Positions 28,904-38,772 of a stretch of 64,000 nucleotides of DNA are shown here, piece by piece (the stretch's first letter is position 1; each line of letters begins with the position of its first letter). This stretch comes from Flavobacterium sp. LC2016-12 (GTDB lineage Bacteria; Bacteroidota; Bacteroidia; Flavobacteriales; Flavobacteriaceae). The notes under the pieces are model-generated. The model saw nothing but the letters and a program-made list of their open reading frames with translations, searched no databases and had not been told where the DNA came from. The stretch lies in NCBI RefSeq assembly GCF_015351595.1, contig NZ_JADKPT010000001.1, forward strand, positions 868,001 to 932,000, written 5' to 3'. Made by a program: the position numbers and the translations under genes.

Positions 28904-30100
28904 TTATTTGTTTAATCTTGAGATCCAGTTTACATAATCTAAACCTTTAACTTCAATACCTTTTGTTAAACTGCCTGAATTGATATCGTAAGTGTAGACA
29001 AATTTACCATTTGTTTTGGATGACACTAAAATATAAGCTTTACCGTTTTCTACAAAAACAGGAGAAGAGCTTGTGTACTGACTTAACGGTAAATCTAATT
29101 TTGTTTTAGTTTTAGCCACTACGTCAACTACATAATATTCAAAAACGTCCGTACCGCTGTAATCATCGAAAGTTAAAAGAAGATCTTTTCTTCCCAAACG
29201 TGTAATTCCTTTTCCGTTTCCTAGATCGTAAAGGCCGTAAAATTCTTTGTTTCCGCTGCTAATTGCAGATAAATCAAAAAAGTAGTCAGAATTAATTTCT
29301 GTAGCACCATTGCTTACTTTGAAAATAGCACTTGGTTTATCGGCGATAGATCCCCAACGTTCTCCACAGTCCGTAATAATATAGAGGTCATTATTGTATT
29401 TTATAGTACCACCCATTAAAGTAGAAAATGTACCTAAAGCACCAGAACGTGTATCAGTATCAATTTGTAAATTACTCATAGAAGGGTAATCTACAGATGC
29501 AAGATAAGCAACAGAAGTACTTGTCCATCCAGAATGATAAACCGTATATGGCAAATATAATTTTCCATTATTTATTACACATCCTGAGAGATAAATTGCT
29601 TTATCTGTAGCCTGTAAACCTGTAACAGTCAATGTTCCTGATTTAGTGACAGACAAATCATCTGTATTGACAACGTTGTAAATAAGATCTGCACTTGGAG
29701 CTGAAGTTGATCCGTTCCATACAATAAGTGTGTTGTCATTTAACCAATATGACCATAAAGAATTACCTGCCAAAGTGATTTCTTTTGATAAAGTTAGGAT
29801 ATTCTTTTCAAACTTGTATTTAGATAGTTTTCCGTTAGCCAGATTATAATAAAACCCATTTTTAAACAATCTGCCGTTTCCTGTTATTTCTGCTCCGCTG
29901 CCATTCGCAGTTACAGATCCAGTAGCCAATGTTCCTGATGTCAGCATATAAGCTGCTGATGGATTTTCAACGCCTCCTGCAAAAACAAATTCTTCTCCGG
30001 TTGTCGTTTCGTCACTTTCTTTTTTATCATCATTGCTACAAGAAGTAAGACTTAGTAGGGCAAAACTCAATAAACTTAGAAATTTCAATTTAGTATTCAT
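28904..30100 (-). CDS. DUF4374-type surface lipoprotein (XusB-like)
   Basis: 398 aa. The lipoprotein signal ends at LLSLTSC (Cys21) and is followed by an acidic SNDDKKESDE stretch, the kind of signal that exports Bacteroidetes lipoproteins to the cell surface. The body is a beta-propeller-like series of short strands (YMLTSGTL, FKNGFYYNL, ILVSSKTNGKFVYTYD) fitting DUF4374. In B. thetaiotaomicron the family member XusB binds ferric siderophores beside the TonB receptor XusA. Here it likewise lies 49 bp after a TonB receptor gene on the same strand. The siderophore role is by analogy. Confidence 0.8.
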   Translation of the reverse strand: MNTKLKFLSLLSFALLSLTSCSNDDKKESDETTTGEEFVFAGGVENPSAAYMLTSGTLATGSVTANGSGAEITGNGRLFKNGFYYNLANGKLSKYKFEKNILTLSKEITLAGNSLWSYWLNDNTLIVWNGSTSAPSADLIYNVVNTDDLSVTKSGTLTVTGLQATDKAIYLSGCVINNGKLYLPYTVYHSGWTSTSVAYLASVDYPSMSNLQIDTDTRSGALGTFSTLMGGTIKYNNDLYIITDCGERWGSIADKPSAIFKVSNGATEINSDYFFDLSAISSGNKEFYGLYDLGNGKGITRLGRKDLLLTFDDYSGTDVFEYYVVDVVAKTKTKLDLPLSQYTSSSPVFVENGKAYILVSSKTNGKFVYTYDINSGSLTKGIEVKGLDYVNWISRLNK

Positions 30101-30123
30101 TATTATTAATTTAAGTTAATTAC

Positions 30124-32495
<2,372 letters not shown>

Positions 32496-32524
32496 TATTT
32501 TAAAATCTATAGATTAATTGCTTG

Positions 32525-32556
32525 CAAATATACTCCTAAAGCATTGTTAAAACAAA
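32525..32556 (-). promoter_or_regulatory. promoter of the TonB receptor operon
   Basis: On the - strand, TTTG (32553-32556) and TATATTTG (32525-32532) are separated by exactly 20 nt. This is a full match to the Bacteroidetes -33/-7 consensus. It lies 30 bp before the start codon. Confidence 0.75.
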
Positions 32557-32572
32557 ATAATTTTTAATTATT
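32556..32572. promoter_or_regulatory. palindrome touching the -33 element, candidate iron operator
   Basis: AATAATT-TTT-AATTATT is a perfect 7-3-7 inverted repeat that abuts and overlaps by one base the -33 TTTG of the receptor promoter. A Fur-type repressor would fit an iron-uptake operon. The sequence is very AT-rich, so chance is not excluded. The rest of the 340-bp divergent region holds a separate -7-like TATTTTTG at 32801-32808 for the PepSY gene and nothing else I can assign. Confidence 0.4.
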
Positions 32573-32835
32573 CTAAATAAAAACAATAAAGAATTAACTG
32601 TGTGTTATTTAATGAATTAGAAGATTTAAAGGTTGGATCCTTTTATTTTTGACAGTTAACGTGAATTACATTAACTGTAAATTTTAGAACTACTTTATTA
32701 CTAATTGCTGTCAAATGTGGTAAAAGAGGCGAATTGATAGGCCAAATTTCAATTTTATTTTTTTTTTATATCTGTAGATTAAGATTGAATAAAAATAATA
32801 TATTTTTGCGAGCGATTTATATGCCAAAATAATTG

Positions 32836-33978
32836 ATGAGAAAAATTTTTAATAAAATTCACCTATGGATTGGTCTTATGACTGGGGTGGTAGTATTTGT
32901 AAGTATGCTTGCATCCAGTATTTATGTTTGGGATGAAGAGCTCTCTTTATGGTATCACCATGAAAAATATTTTGTGCCTGAGGTTAAAAATACGATTCTG
33001 CCTTTGGATACTCTTGTTTCTATTGTAAGGCAAAAACACCCTGAGGCAGATTACGTTCAAATTAGCAGCGATCCGCAGAAAAGTTATTATTTTACAAGTT
33101 ATGTAGAAAATATTAAACCGCATTGGACAGCGGCAGGTGATTGCGAAATTTACAGCAACATTTTTATTGATCAATATACTGGAAAAGAGTTAGGTGAAGT
33201 AGATTTAAAGTACGATTGGATATATAATCTAAGAGTACTGCATCAAAATCTGCTGCTTGCATATGATATTGGCCATTACGTGGTTGGTTTTTCCACTTTA
33301 TTTATCTTTATTTTAGTCGTTACAGGTATTTATTTATGGTGGCCAAAAAATAAAGCAGCGCTGAAGCAGCGAGTTTGGTTCCGCTGGAAAAATACTACCA
33401 AATGGAAACGTAAAAATTATGATATTCACAATATCGGAGGTATTTATACTTTTCTGTTTATTCTAATTTTTGCGGCGACAGGACTTGTCTGGACTTTTGA
33501 ATGGTGGACGAATGGAATTTATGTTCTTCTTGGTAATGATCCTGAAAAGGTGTGGAGTAAAACACCTGAAATAAGTAAAGAAAAATCTAATAAAATTATG
33601 GATCCGCTGCAGTATATCGTAGCTGATATTAAAGTAAAAGTTCCAAATTGGTCGGCTATCGGATTATCAATTCCAGAAAATTTAGAAGAAGTTTCAGTAC
33701 CTGTTAATTCGTTTATCAAACATGAAGGAACTTCAGGTTGGGATGAGTCGGATGTCTACACTTACAACAGCCGGACAGCCGAAAATTATTATACGGTTAA
33801 ACAGGAGGATAAAACGCTTGGAGCAAAGTGGAGAAACAGTAATCTAGCCATTCATACGGGGAGTATATATGGTTTGCCAACCAAAATTTTAGCGTCATTT
33901 ATCTCTTTGTTTTGTGCATTTCTTCCTGTTAGCGGGTTTTTAATTTGGTGGGGAAGAAATAATAAAAAGAAAAAGTAA
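32836..33978 (+). CDS. PepSY-associated inner-membrane protein (XusC-like)
   Basis: 380 aa from the ATG at 32836; a TTG codon directly before it is a less likely start. There are four TM segments: near 10-32 after KIHLWIG, at about 145-167, at about 200-225, and at the C-terminus. The conserved histidines are HLWIG, LHQNLL, GHYVVG and DIHNIGG. PepSY-TM proteins of this type are linked to iron-siderophore reduction or uptake; XusC in Bacteroides is one. It is divergent from the TonB receptor gene and probably shares its regulation. Confidence 0.83.
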   Translation: MRKIFNKIHLWIGLMTGVVVFVSMLASSIYVWDEELSLWYHHEKYFVPEVKNTILPLDTLVSIVRQKHPEADYVQISSDPQKSYYFTSYVENIKPHWTAAGDCEIYSNIFIDQYTGKELGEVDLKYDWIYNLRVLHQNLLLAYDIGHYVVGFSTLFIFILVVTGIYLWWPKNKAALKQRVWFRWKNTTKWKRKNYDIHNIGGIYTFLFILIFAATGLVWTFEWWTNGIYVLLGNDPEKVWSKTPEISKEKSNKIMDPLQYIVADIKVKVPNWSAIGLSIPENLEEVSVPVNSFIKHEGTSGWDESDVYTYNSRTAENYYTVKQEDKTLGAKWRNSNLAIHTGSIYGLPTKILASFISLFCAFLPVSGFLIWWGRNNKKKK

Positions 33979-33991
33979 TACTGTAGTTTTA

Positions 33992-34007
33992 GGTTCTGTC
34001 GCATCTG
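33992..34007 (+). repeat. left terminal inverted repeat of the IS6 element
   Basis: GGTTCTGTCGCATCTG; 15 of 16 positions match the complement of the right end. Confidence 0.85.
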
Positions 34008-34047
34008 GGAATAACTTTTATCTTTAGAATTTTAAACCCATCAAAAA

Positions 34048-34713
34048 ATGAATGCGAAAGGTCATTGTTATCCAAAATATATTATTCTTCAGGCAGTGTA
34101 TTTTAAATTAATATTTACACTTAGTTACCATGATGTTGAGGAAATAATGAAAATTAGAGGAGTGCTTGTGGATCATGCTACAATTCAGCGCTGGGATTAT
34201 CAGTTTACACCTTTGCTTGAGTCAGAGATGAAGAAGCGAAAAGGCAGAGTGGGAGCGAGCTGGAGATTAGATGAGAGCTACATCAAAGTAAAAGGCATTT
34301 GGTGTTATTTATATAGAGCAGTAGATAAATTAGGCAATACAGTAGGCTTTCTATTGACCAGAAAAAGACAGAGAATGAGTGTTCAGTCATTTCTAATTAA
34401 AGCAATTAGTAATACCTGCCGGCCAAGAATAATAAATATTGATAAAATCGGTTCTAATACCGAAGCAATCAAAGTATATAATAAACATCCATTCTCAAAG
34501 ATTGAAATCCGGCAGTGTAAATATCTCAACAATATTGCAGAACAGGATCATCGTTTTATCAAGTGGCGCATATAAAATGGATTAGGTTTTAAAAGTTTTG
34601 AATCGGCCAGACGAACATTGAGCGGAATTGAAGTTGTTCATATGTTGAGAAAGAATCAGATGATTGAACCAGGGATAACTACGTTTAAATCATTCTGTAA
34701 GTTGGCAGGCTAA
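34048..34713 (+). pseudogene. IS6-family transposase interrupted by a nonsense codon
   Basis: The frame runs 175 codons to a TAA at 34573-34575 and continues in the same frame for 45 more codons to 34713 (NGLGFKSFESARRTLSG and onward). That continuation is the conserved IS6 C-terminus. A single CAA-to-TAA change explains the break. The catalytic triad is visible: Asp in WRLDESYIKVKG, Asp in IINIDKIGSNTEA, Glu in AEQDHRFIKW, all before the stop. The conserved tail is lost, so it is probably inactive unless read through. Confidence 0.85.
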
Positions 34714-34749
34714 CTTTTAAATTACTTAAATTCTTATATTTGATTCTGA

Positions 34750-34765
34750 CAGATGCGACAAAACC
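34750..34765 (-). repeat. right terminal inverted repeat of the IS6 element
   Basis: CAGATGCGACAAAACC; complement of the left repeat with one mismatch. Confidence 0.85.
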
Positions 34766-34806
34766 CAAGAAAAAGTTATTAAACAATCTATTTATCATAT
34801 TGGATA

Positions 34807-35019
34807 TTATTTGTCAAGTATATTTTTATAAATGATTCCATCTTTTATAATCAACAATAATGTTTTGTCATAATCTTCCATTATACTCAAATTTAAAATA
34901 GGATTTCCATCTACTAATATAAGGTCGGCATAAGCACCTTCTTCTATAACACCCAATTTGTTTGGTTGGCCTGAAGAAAAAACTTTAAAAGATGAATGGA
35001 GTCCACCAGCAGTTATCAA
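34807..35019 (-). pseudogene. C-terminal fragment of an amidohydrolase
   Basis: 70 codons. LGVIEEGAYADLILVDGNPI and then LIIKDGIIYKNIL match the last 50 or so residues of imidazolonepropionase-like amidohydrolases. The metal-binding barrel is missing. The break is on the N-terminal side, away from the IS. No other piece of the gene is visible nearby. It is a decayed remnant. Confidence 0.75.
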
Positions 35020-35116
35020 AACTTAATTTATTTGTTTCAAATAATAAACGAAATTAAAAGGGTTGTAAAAATGGAAATAAAAACAAAAAATATAACTTAA
35101 TGTTTTTTTAAATAAA

Positions 35117-35150
35117 AAAAGGCTCCAATTGTGTTCAATTGGAGCCTTTT
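35117..35150 (-). terminator. terminator hairpin, tRNA-type, on the minus strand
   Basis: AAAAGGCTCCAATTG (35117-35131) pairs perfectly with its complement at 35136-35150, with a T run following on the - strand. The 15-bp stem and 4-nt loop have the same architecture, flanking bases and distance as the terminator of the tRNA-Arg gene at 58887-58920. Confidence 0.75.
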
Positions 35151-35155
35151 GGCTG

Positions 35156-35172
35156 TGGTGACCCCCACGGGA
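35156..35172 (-). other. possible 3' end of a lost tRNA gene
   Basis: On the - strand TCCCGTGGGGGTCACCA reads as the 3' side of a T-stem, an acceptor strand, a discriminator and CCA, directly before a tRNA-type terminator. The T-loop and all upstream parts are absent. It may be an attachment-site scar or a decayed tRNA. Confidence 0.35.
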
Positions 35173-35174
35173 CA

Positions 35175-35534
35175 AATTTCAACATTTTTTTTGGATGATT
35201 TGAAGAAATTGGCTTATTATATGTAGTTATCTGTCTTCCAGTGGCTTTGGTGATTTGGTTTGGATATCCTGTTGGGGATTGATGGAAATTTGTATCTAAC
35301 TTTATTTTTTTTTATGAGAGTAGCATTAAAATCGTCTTAGCTTTTTATGGTAAGCAAGGTATCCCCTCCAATTTCCTAATAGATCAAAATTACCACAGTT
35401 CTTTTTGAAAGTTTGTTTAATTCCTGAATAAATGATTCCTAAATAAAAGAGCACTGATTATCTAAAATTATAAAACACCATCCTCAAACGACTTTGGTGG
35501 TTTTTAATGAATGTAATTTTGAATTTAGTTTTGA
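35175..35534. other. intergenic stretch, nothing assignable
   Basis: 360 bp of AT-rich sequence with no ORF, strong hairpin or recognisable fragment. It separates the scar region from the redox cassette. Confidence 0.4.
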
Positions 35535-36719
35535 CTATTTATACTTAATGTTAATACTAATAATATCCGAAGTCATATTTGTAGTTCTAGTATAATGACC
35601 ATAACGAAGTTCTAAAGTATTCCAGTGTTTAAGTCCAAAGACTCCATTTAACGGCGTAAACTTCATGCCCATTCCAAAGAAACTACTGTCAAACTTTGAC
35701 AAATCATAATTACTGGTGTAGTATTCATCGGCTGGGGTATGTTCACCATATGGTTTGAAATACTTCGTTCCGGTTTGAGTATAATATCTATAAAACGGAC
35801 TCAGTGAGAATGCCTGCGTTAGTTTTATCGGAATTTCAAGATCAGCGGTATGAGCTTTTAAACTCCAGTCATCAGTATAATACCTGTAGTAAGCGCGGAT
35901 AATTATATTGTCGCCTACGAAATAACTGGCACGGATTCCTAGTGGAATTTTCAGTCTGGTATCCGGCATTTTTTCCTGATGAACAGAACCATCTTCAAAA
36001 TAAACTCTGTGAAATGGAAGACTCAAATAACCATTTTGACTGATAACATCTCCTACAAGCATTATCTGCAGGTCTTTGTTTATAACCTGCGAGTAACTCA
36101 AAGTTCCTGCAAAAGTATTTCGATTGGCACTGCCATAACCTTCTTGGCCTGGTGGACGCAGTTCAACCGGTTCAATTAGTTTTAACTGATCGATAAAGGT
36201 TTGAAACTTAGCTGTAAATTCTCCGTTTTTGTCTTTTGTTTTTTGTGAGAAACTAATGTTTCCTCCAAAAGACTGGTAATCAAACTCGGTTGATGATGAG
36301 ACACCGATTCCAAGTGTTCTTCCTTTCTCTTCATTTTCTCTGAAATAAGTTAATGATGGATAAAAACGATTGTCTGAAGAGGATGCCGATGAATTGGCAC
36401 TCAAATCAATCATATCTGATGATGCAGAGGTATAGTGATCAATACCTGCTTCAATATCAAAGGTATGCTTTATACCCGTTTCTCCGTACTTGACTAACTT
36501 AATATCAATAGTATTGGCGATGTCAGTAAGATGCTCAGAACCAATTCCTCCTGTAACAGCAGAATTGTTTCCGTCTTGTTTATAATAACTGGAAACCAGA
36601 TTTACCTCTTCCAATTTTAATTTTCTGCTTTTGTAAGCTGTGGAATCTGTAGGTACATTTTGCGCTCTTACCTGAAATAATGCCAGTAAGGCAAATCCTG
36701 TAATGAATATTCTTTTCAT
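35535..36719 (-). CDS. DUF3570 outer-membrane-like protein
   Basis: 394 aa. The signal peptide is IFITGFALLALFQVRAQ. The rest is a chain of amphipathic strands with aromatic ends (IRAYYRYYTDDWSL, LSPFYRYYTQTGTKYF) and a final strand SDIISINIKYK, so a beta-barrel is likely. It carries the DUF3570 hallmarks. It is the last gene of a four-gene cassette (thioredoxin, ApbE, DUF4266, DUF3570) found in many Bacteroidetes. Function is not established; an outer-membrane redox or export role is inferred from its partners. Confidence 0.82.
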   Translation of the reverse strand: MKRIFITGFALLALFQVRAQNVPTDSTAYKSRKLKLEEVNLVSSYYKQDGNNSAVTGGIGSEHLTDIANTIDIKLVKYGETGIKHTFDIEAGIDHYTSASSDMIDLSANSSASSSDNRFYPSLTYFRENEEKGRTLGIGVSSSTEFDYQSFGGNISFSQKTKDKNGEFTAKFQTFIDQLKLIEPVELRPPGQEGYGSANRNTFAGTLSYSQVINKDLQIMLVGDVISQNGYLSLPFHRVYFEDGSVHQEKMPDTRLKIPLGIRASYFVGDNIIIRAYYRYYTDDWSLKAHTADLEIPIKLTQAFSLSPFYRYYTQTGTKYFKPYGEHTPADEYYTSNYDLSKFDSSFFGMGMKFTPLNGVFGLKHWNTLELRYGHYTRTTNMTSDIISINIKYK

Positions 36720-36736
36720 TTTTAATTTTATGAAAA

Positions 36737-36973
36737 TTAGTTACAACCGCAGCCGCCGCCGCTTTTTCCTGAATTTGCTCCGGAAGCTCCTTCACGGTAG
36801 GATTGAAAGCTGAGTTCTGTCTTTTCGATTTTCCTGTTAGAAAGTACCATTTCAGAATCGTTGATTTTTCCTTTTTGGTATTCTTTTACCGAAGTACAGG
36901 AGGTGAGTAGAATGCCTGTAAAAGCAATACTACATAATAATATTACGAGCGCTTTTTGTTTTGGCTTTTTCAT
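36737..36973 (-). CDS. DUF4266 lipoprotein with Gly/Cys tail
   Basis: 78 aa. The lipobox is ILLTSC (Cys26). A short conserved body follows (VKEYQKGKINDSEMVLSN, then FQSYREGASGA), then the tail NSGKSGGGCGCN. The GCGCN end with two cysteines is unusual and looks suited to metal or thiol chemistry. The SGA in the tail resembles part of the flavinylation motif (D-x2-S/T-G-A-T) used by ApbE, but Asn stands where the modified Thr would be. The ATG overlaps the apbE stop by 4 bp. Role unknown. Confidence 0.8.
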   Translation of the reverse strand: MKKPKQKALVILLCSIAFTGILLTSCTSVKEYQKGKINDSEMVLSNRKIEKTELSFQSYREGASGANSGKSGGGCGCN

Positions 36974-37920
36974 TTCAGGTTGATGTTTTTTGAAGTGTAA
37001 ATTTTATTGTTGTCGTCGATAATAATACAATATAGATCCGGAATCTGGTCAATTAGAAACAATCCTGCCTTAATTCCCATAACCGCTATTGGAGTGGCCA
37101 TTGCATCAGCAAATTCAGCATTTGAAGCGATAATGGTAACACTTTTTATTCCGGTTATCGGTAGTCCCGTTTTGGGATCAATAGTATGCGAATATTTTTT
37201 TCCGTTGATGGTTACGAATTTTTCATAATTTCCAGAAGTGGCAACTGCCTTGTTAGATATCTCCATATAAGAAAAAGCAGCATTTGGGGCATCAGGATTG
37301 GCTACACCAATAGTCCATTTTTGACCGTTTGGTTGTAGTCCCCAGGCACAGAGATCTCCACTGGCATTTATAATACCACTATGAACATTATTTTTAAGCA
37401 GTATTTGTTTAGCCATTTCTGCGGCATAACCTTTTCCGATACCACCAAAACCAATTCGCATTCCTTTTTCTTTTAGAAAAACAGTACAATTCTGTTTGTC
37501 AAGAATAATATTTCGGTAATTAATAAGGTGGATCATTTTTTTTGCTGTCTGAGGGGCAGGAAGACTGGTCATTGTTTTGTCAAAATTCCACAGACTTTTG
37601 TCAAGACTTCCATACGAAATATCAAAAGCTCCTTGGGTAATTTTCGAAATTCCCGCAGCTCTTTCAATAAGATTAAAGACCTCCTGATCTACTTTGACAG
37701 GCTCTATTCCTGCATTTTGATTTATCAGATTGGTTTGACTGTCCTCTTTATAAGTAGTGAACAGTTTTTCGATCCTTCTGATTTCTTCAATGGCAAGATT
37801 GATATTCTCATTTCCTGTTTTCTCATTTCCGGCTACAACTGTAATAGTAAAGTTGTTTCCCATGAGTTTTAGGGATTGCGAATATTTTTGATTTTTTAAT
37901 ATGTTATTTTTTACTATCAC
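36970..37920 (-). CDS. apbE: FAD:protein FMN transferase (ApbE family)
   Basis: 316 aa. Landmarks are FGGIGKGYAAEMAK, INASGDLCAWG, HTIDPKTGLPI and FADAMATPIAVMG, all of which match the flavin-transferase active site. ApbE attaches FMN from FAD to a Thr/Ser of target proteins. Most Gram-negative ApbE proteins are exported lipoproteins; here I see no signal peptide (MIVKNNILKNQKYSQSLKL). It overlaps the thioredoxin gene by 17 bp and the DUF4266 gene by 4 bp, so the cassette is tightly coupled. Confidence 0.88.
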   Translation of the reverse strand: MIVKNNILKNQKYSQSLKLMGNNFTITVVAGNEKTGNENINLAIEEIRRIEKLFTTYKEDSQTNLINQNAGIEPVKVDQEVFNLIERAAGISKITQGAFDISYGSLDKSLWNFDKTMTSLPAPQTAKKMIHLINYRNIILDKQNCTVFLKEKGMRIGFGGIGKGYAAEMAKQILLKNNVHSGIINASGDLCAWGLQPNGQKWTIGVANPDAPNAAFSYMEISNKAVATSGNYEKFVTINGKKYSHTIDPKTGLPITGIKSVTIIASNAEFADAMATPIAVMGIKAGLFLIDQIPDLYCIIIDDNNKIYTSKNINLK

Positions 37921-38338
37921 AGATCGCTTTTATTTCTGCAGTCCATTGTTCAGGTGTAGTTTCAGGTTTACCGTGCCAGGTCTTGATTACTTTGCCATCA
38001 GCATCCAAAAGAAGGGTTAGAGGGAAACTACCTTCTTTGTTATAAATTTCGGCTAAATCTTCATTACGTTTTACTTGTTCCGGTATACCAATATTTTTCT
38101 TCTTTCTAGGAAAATCAGCATTTACCAATACTAAATTGGCATTTGCCATTTCTGTAAAAACAACACTTTCAAGATAGTCTCTGCGCAACACTATACAAGG
38201 ACCGCACCAGTCAGATCCAGAGAAGTTCAATAAAATTAATTCGTGTTTTTCCTTTGCAATTTTTTTTGCATTATTAAAGTCAGGTTCCCAGTTTATAGGA
38301 AGCACTACTAATAGAAGAAACAATGTTAAGAGTTTCAT
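37904..38338 (-). CDS. secreted thioredoxin-fold protein
   Basis: 144 aa. An N-terminal hydrophobic segment (LLTLFLLLVVLPINW) acts as signal or anchor. The thioredoxin domain has the active site SDWCGPC and a cis-Pro region SFPLTLLLD. It resembles the DUF255/thioredoxin_7-like periplasmic group. It is the first gene of the apbE/DUF4266/DUF3570 cassette. It may keep the two cysteines of the DUF4266 tail reduced or oxidised; that is inference. Confidence 0.85.
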   Translation of the reverse strand: MKLLTLFLLLVVLPINWEPDFNNAKKIAKEKHELILLNFSGSDWCGPCIVLRRDYLESVVFTEMANANLVLVNADFPRKKKNIGIPEQVKRNEDLAEIYNKEGSFPLTLLLDADGKVIKTWHGKPETTPEQWTAEIKAICDSKK

Positions 38339-38591
38339 TTTGTAGTTGGTTTTTAGATATATACGAAATAACGAATTGTTCTATATCTTATTTTTTTTAT
38401 TTGCTTAAGATTAGATTAAGTTTTAATGAGACAAAAAAATATATCTATTCCACAGGTTTAAAATCAAAAAAGGATGACATGTACTTAAAATTTATAGGAT
38501 TATAAAAAGAATCGTATTATTCAATATTTGTAATGATATTTTCAGCAAGCTTCAACAGCAAATATTTGTTTAAAAAGTTAGAATCTCAAAT
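38339..38591. other. left half of a divergent intergenic region
   Basis: About 250 bp between the thioredoxin gene and the operator pair. It must hold the promoter of the redox cassette (leftward). A short possible frame at 38323-38505 has no family likeness or start signal and I do not accept it. Confidence 0.35.
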
Positions 38592-38593
38592 AA

Positions 38594-38627
38594 TGATCTT
38601 TATCACTTTTCAGACTGATAAGGATCA
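38594..38627 (+). promoter_or_regulatory. two FNR-type boxes upstream of the sulfatase gene
   Basis: TGAT-CTTT-ATCA (38594-38605) and TGAT-AAGG-ATCA (38616-38627), centres 22 bp apart. A -7-like CAATTTTG (38651-38658) begins 23 nt after the second box, placing its centre near -40.5 from the predicted start of transcription, a class II activator position. The two boxes are also complementary to each other: AATGATCTTTATCA at 38592-38605 pairs with 38616-38629 and is followed by nine Ts, so the same bases look like a strong terminator. Confidence 0.6.
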
Positions 38628-38772
38628 TTTTTTTTTAGAGGTTCTTGTTCCAATTTTGCTTGATAAATCATTTGTTACTTTGATTTAGTAGTATTATAAG
38701 TTTTCTTTTTTAGTTAAAAGATGACCTAAGAATATGGCTCAAAAAACAATAATCATTAATAAATATGGAATT

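Larger units (their letters stand above)
33992..34765 (+). mobile_element. IS6-family insertion sequence (774 bp)
   Basis: It is bounded by 16-bp inverted repeats, GGTTCTGTCGCATCTG on the left and its near-perfect complement on the right (one mismatch). The size and single DDE transposase frame are typical of the IS6/IS26 family. The 8 bp flanking each side (33984-33991, 34766-34773) do not match, so no target duplication is visible. It lies 13 bp after the PepSY gene stop. Confidence 0.88.

Noticed and set aside
34048..34575. Intact 175-aa transposase
   Set aside because: The conserved family C-terminus continues in frame after the stop, so it is a nonsense-mutated longer gene.
38323..38505. 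60-codon plus-strand frame in the divergent region
   Set aside because: Low complexity, no family likeness, overlaps the start of the thioredoxin gene.
38661..38670. TGAT-AA-ATCA near the sulfatase promoter as a third FNR-type box
   Set aside because: The spacer is 2 nt rather than 4, so the half-sites would not be aligned for a CRP/FNR dimer.
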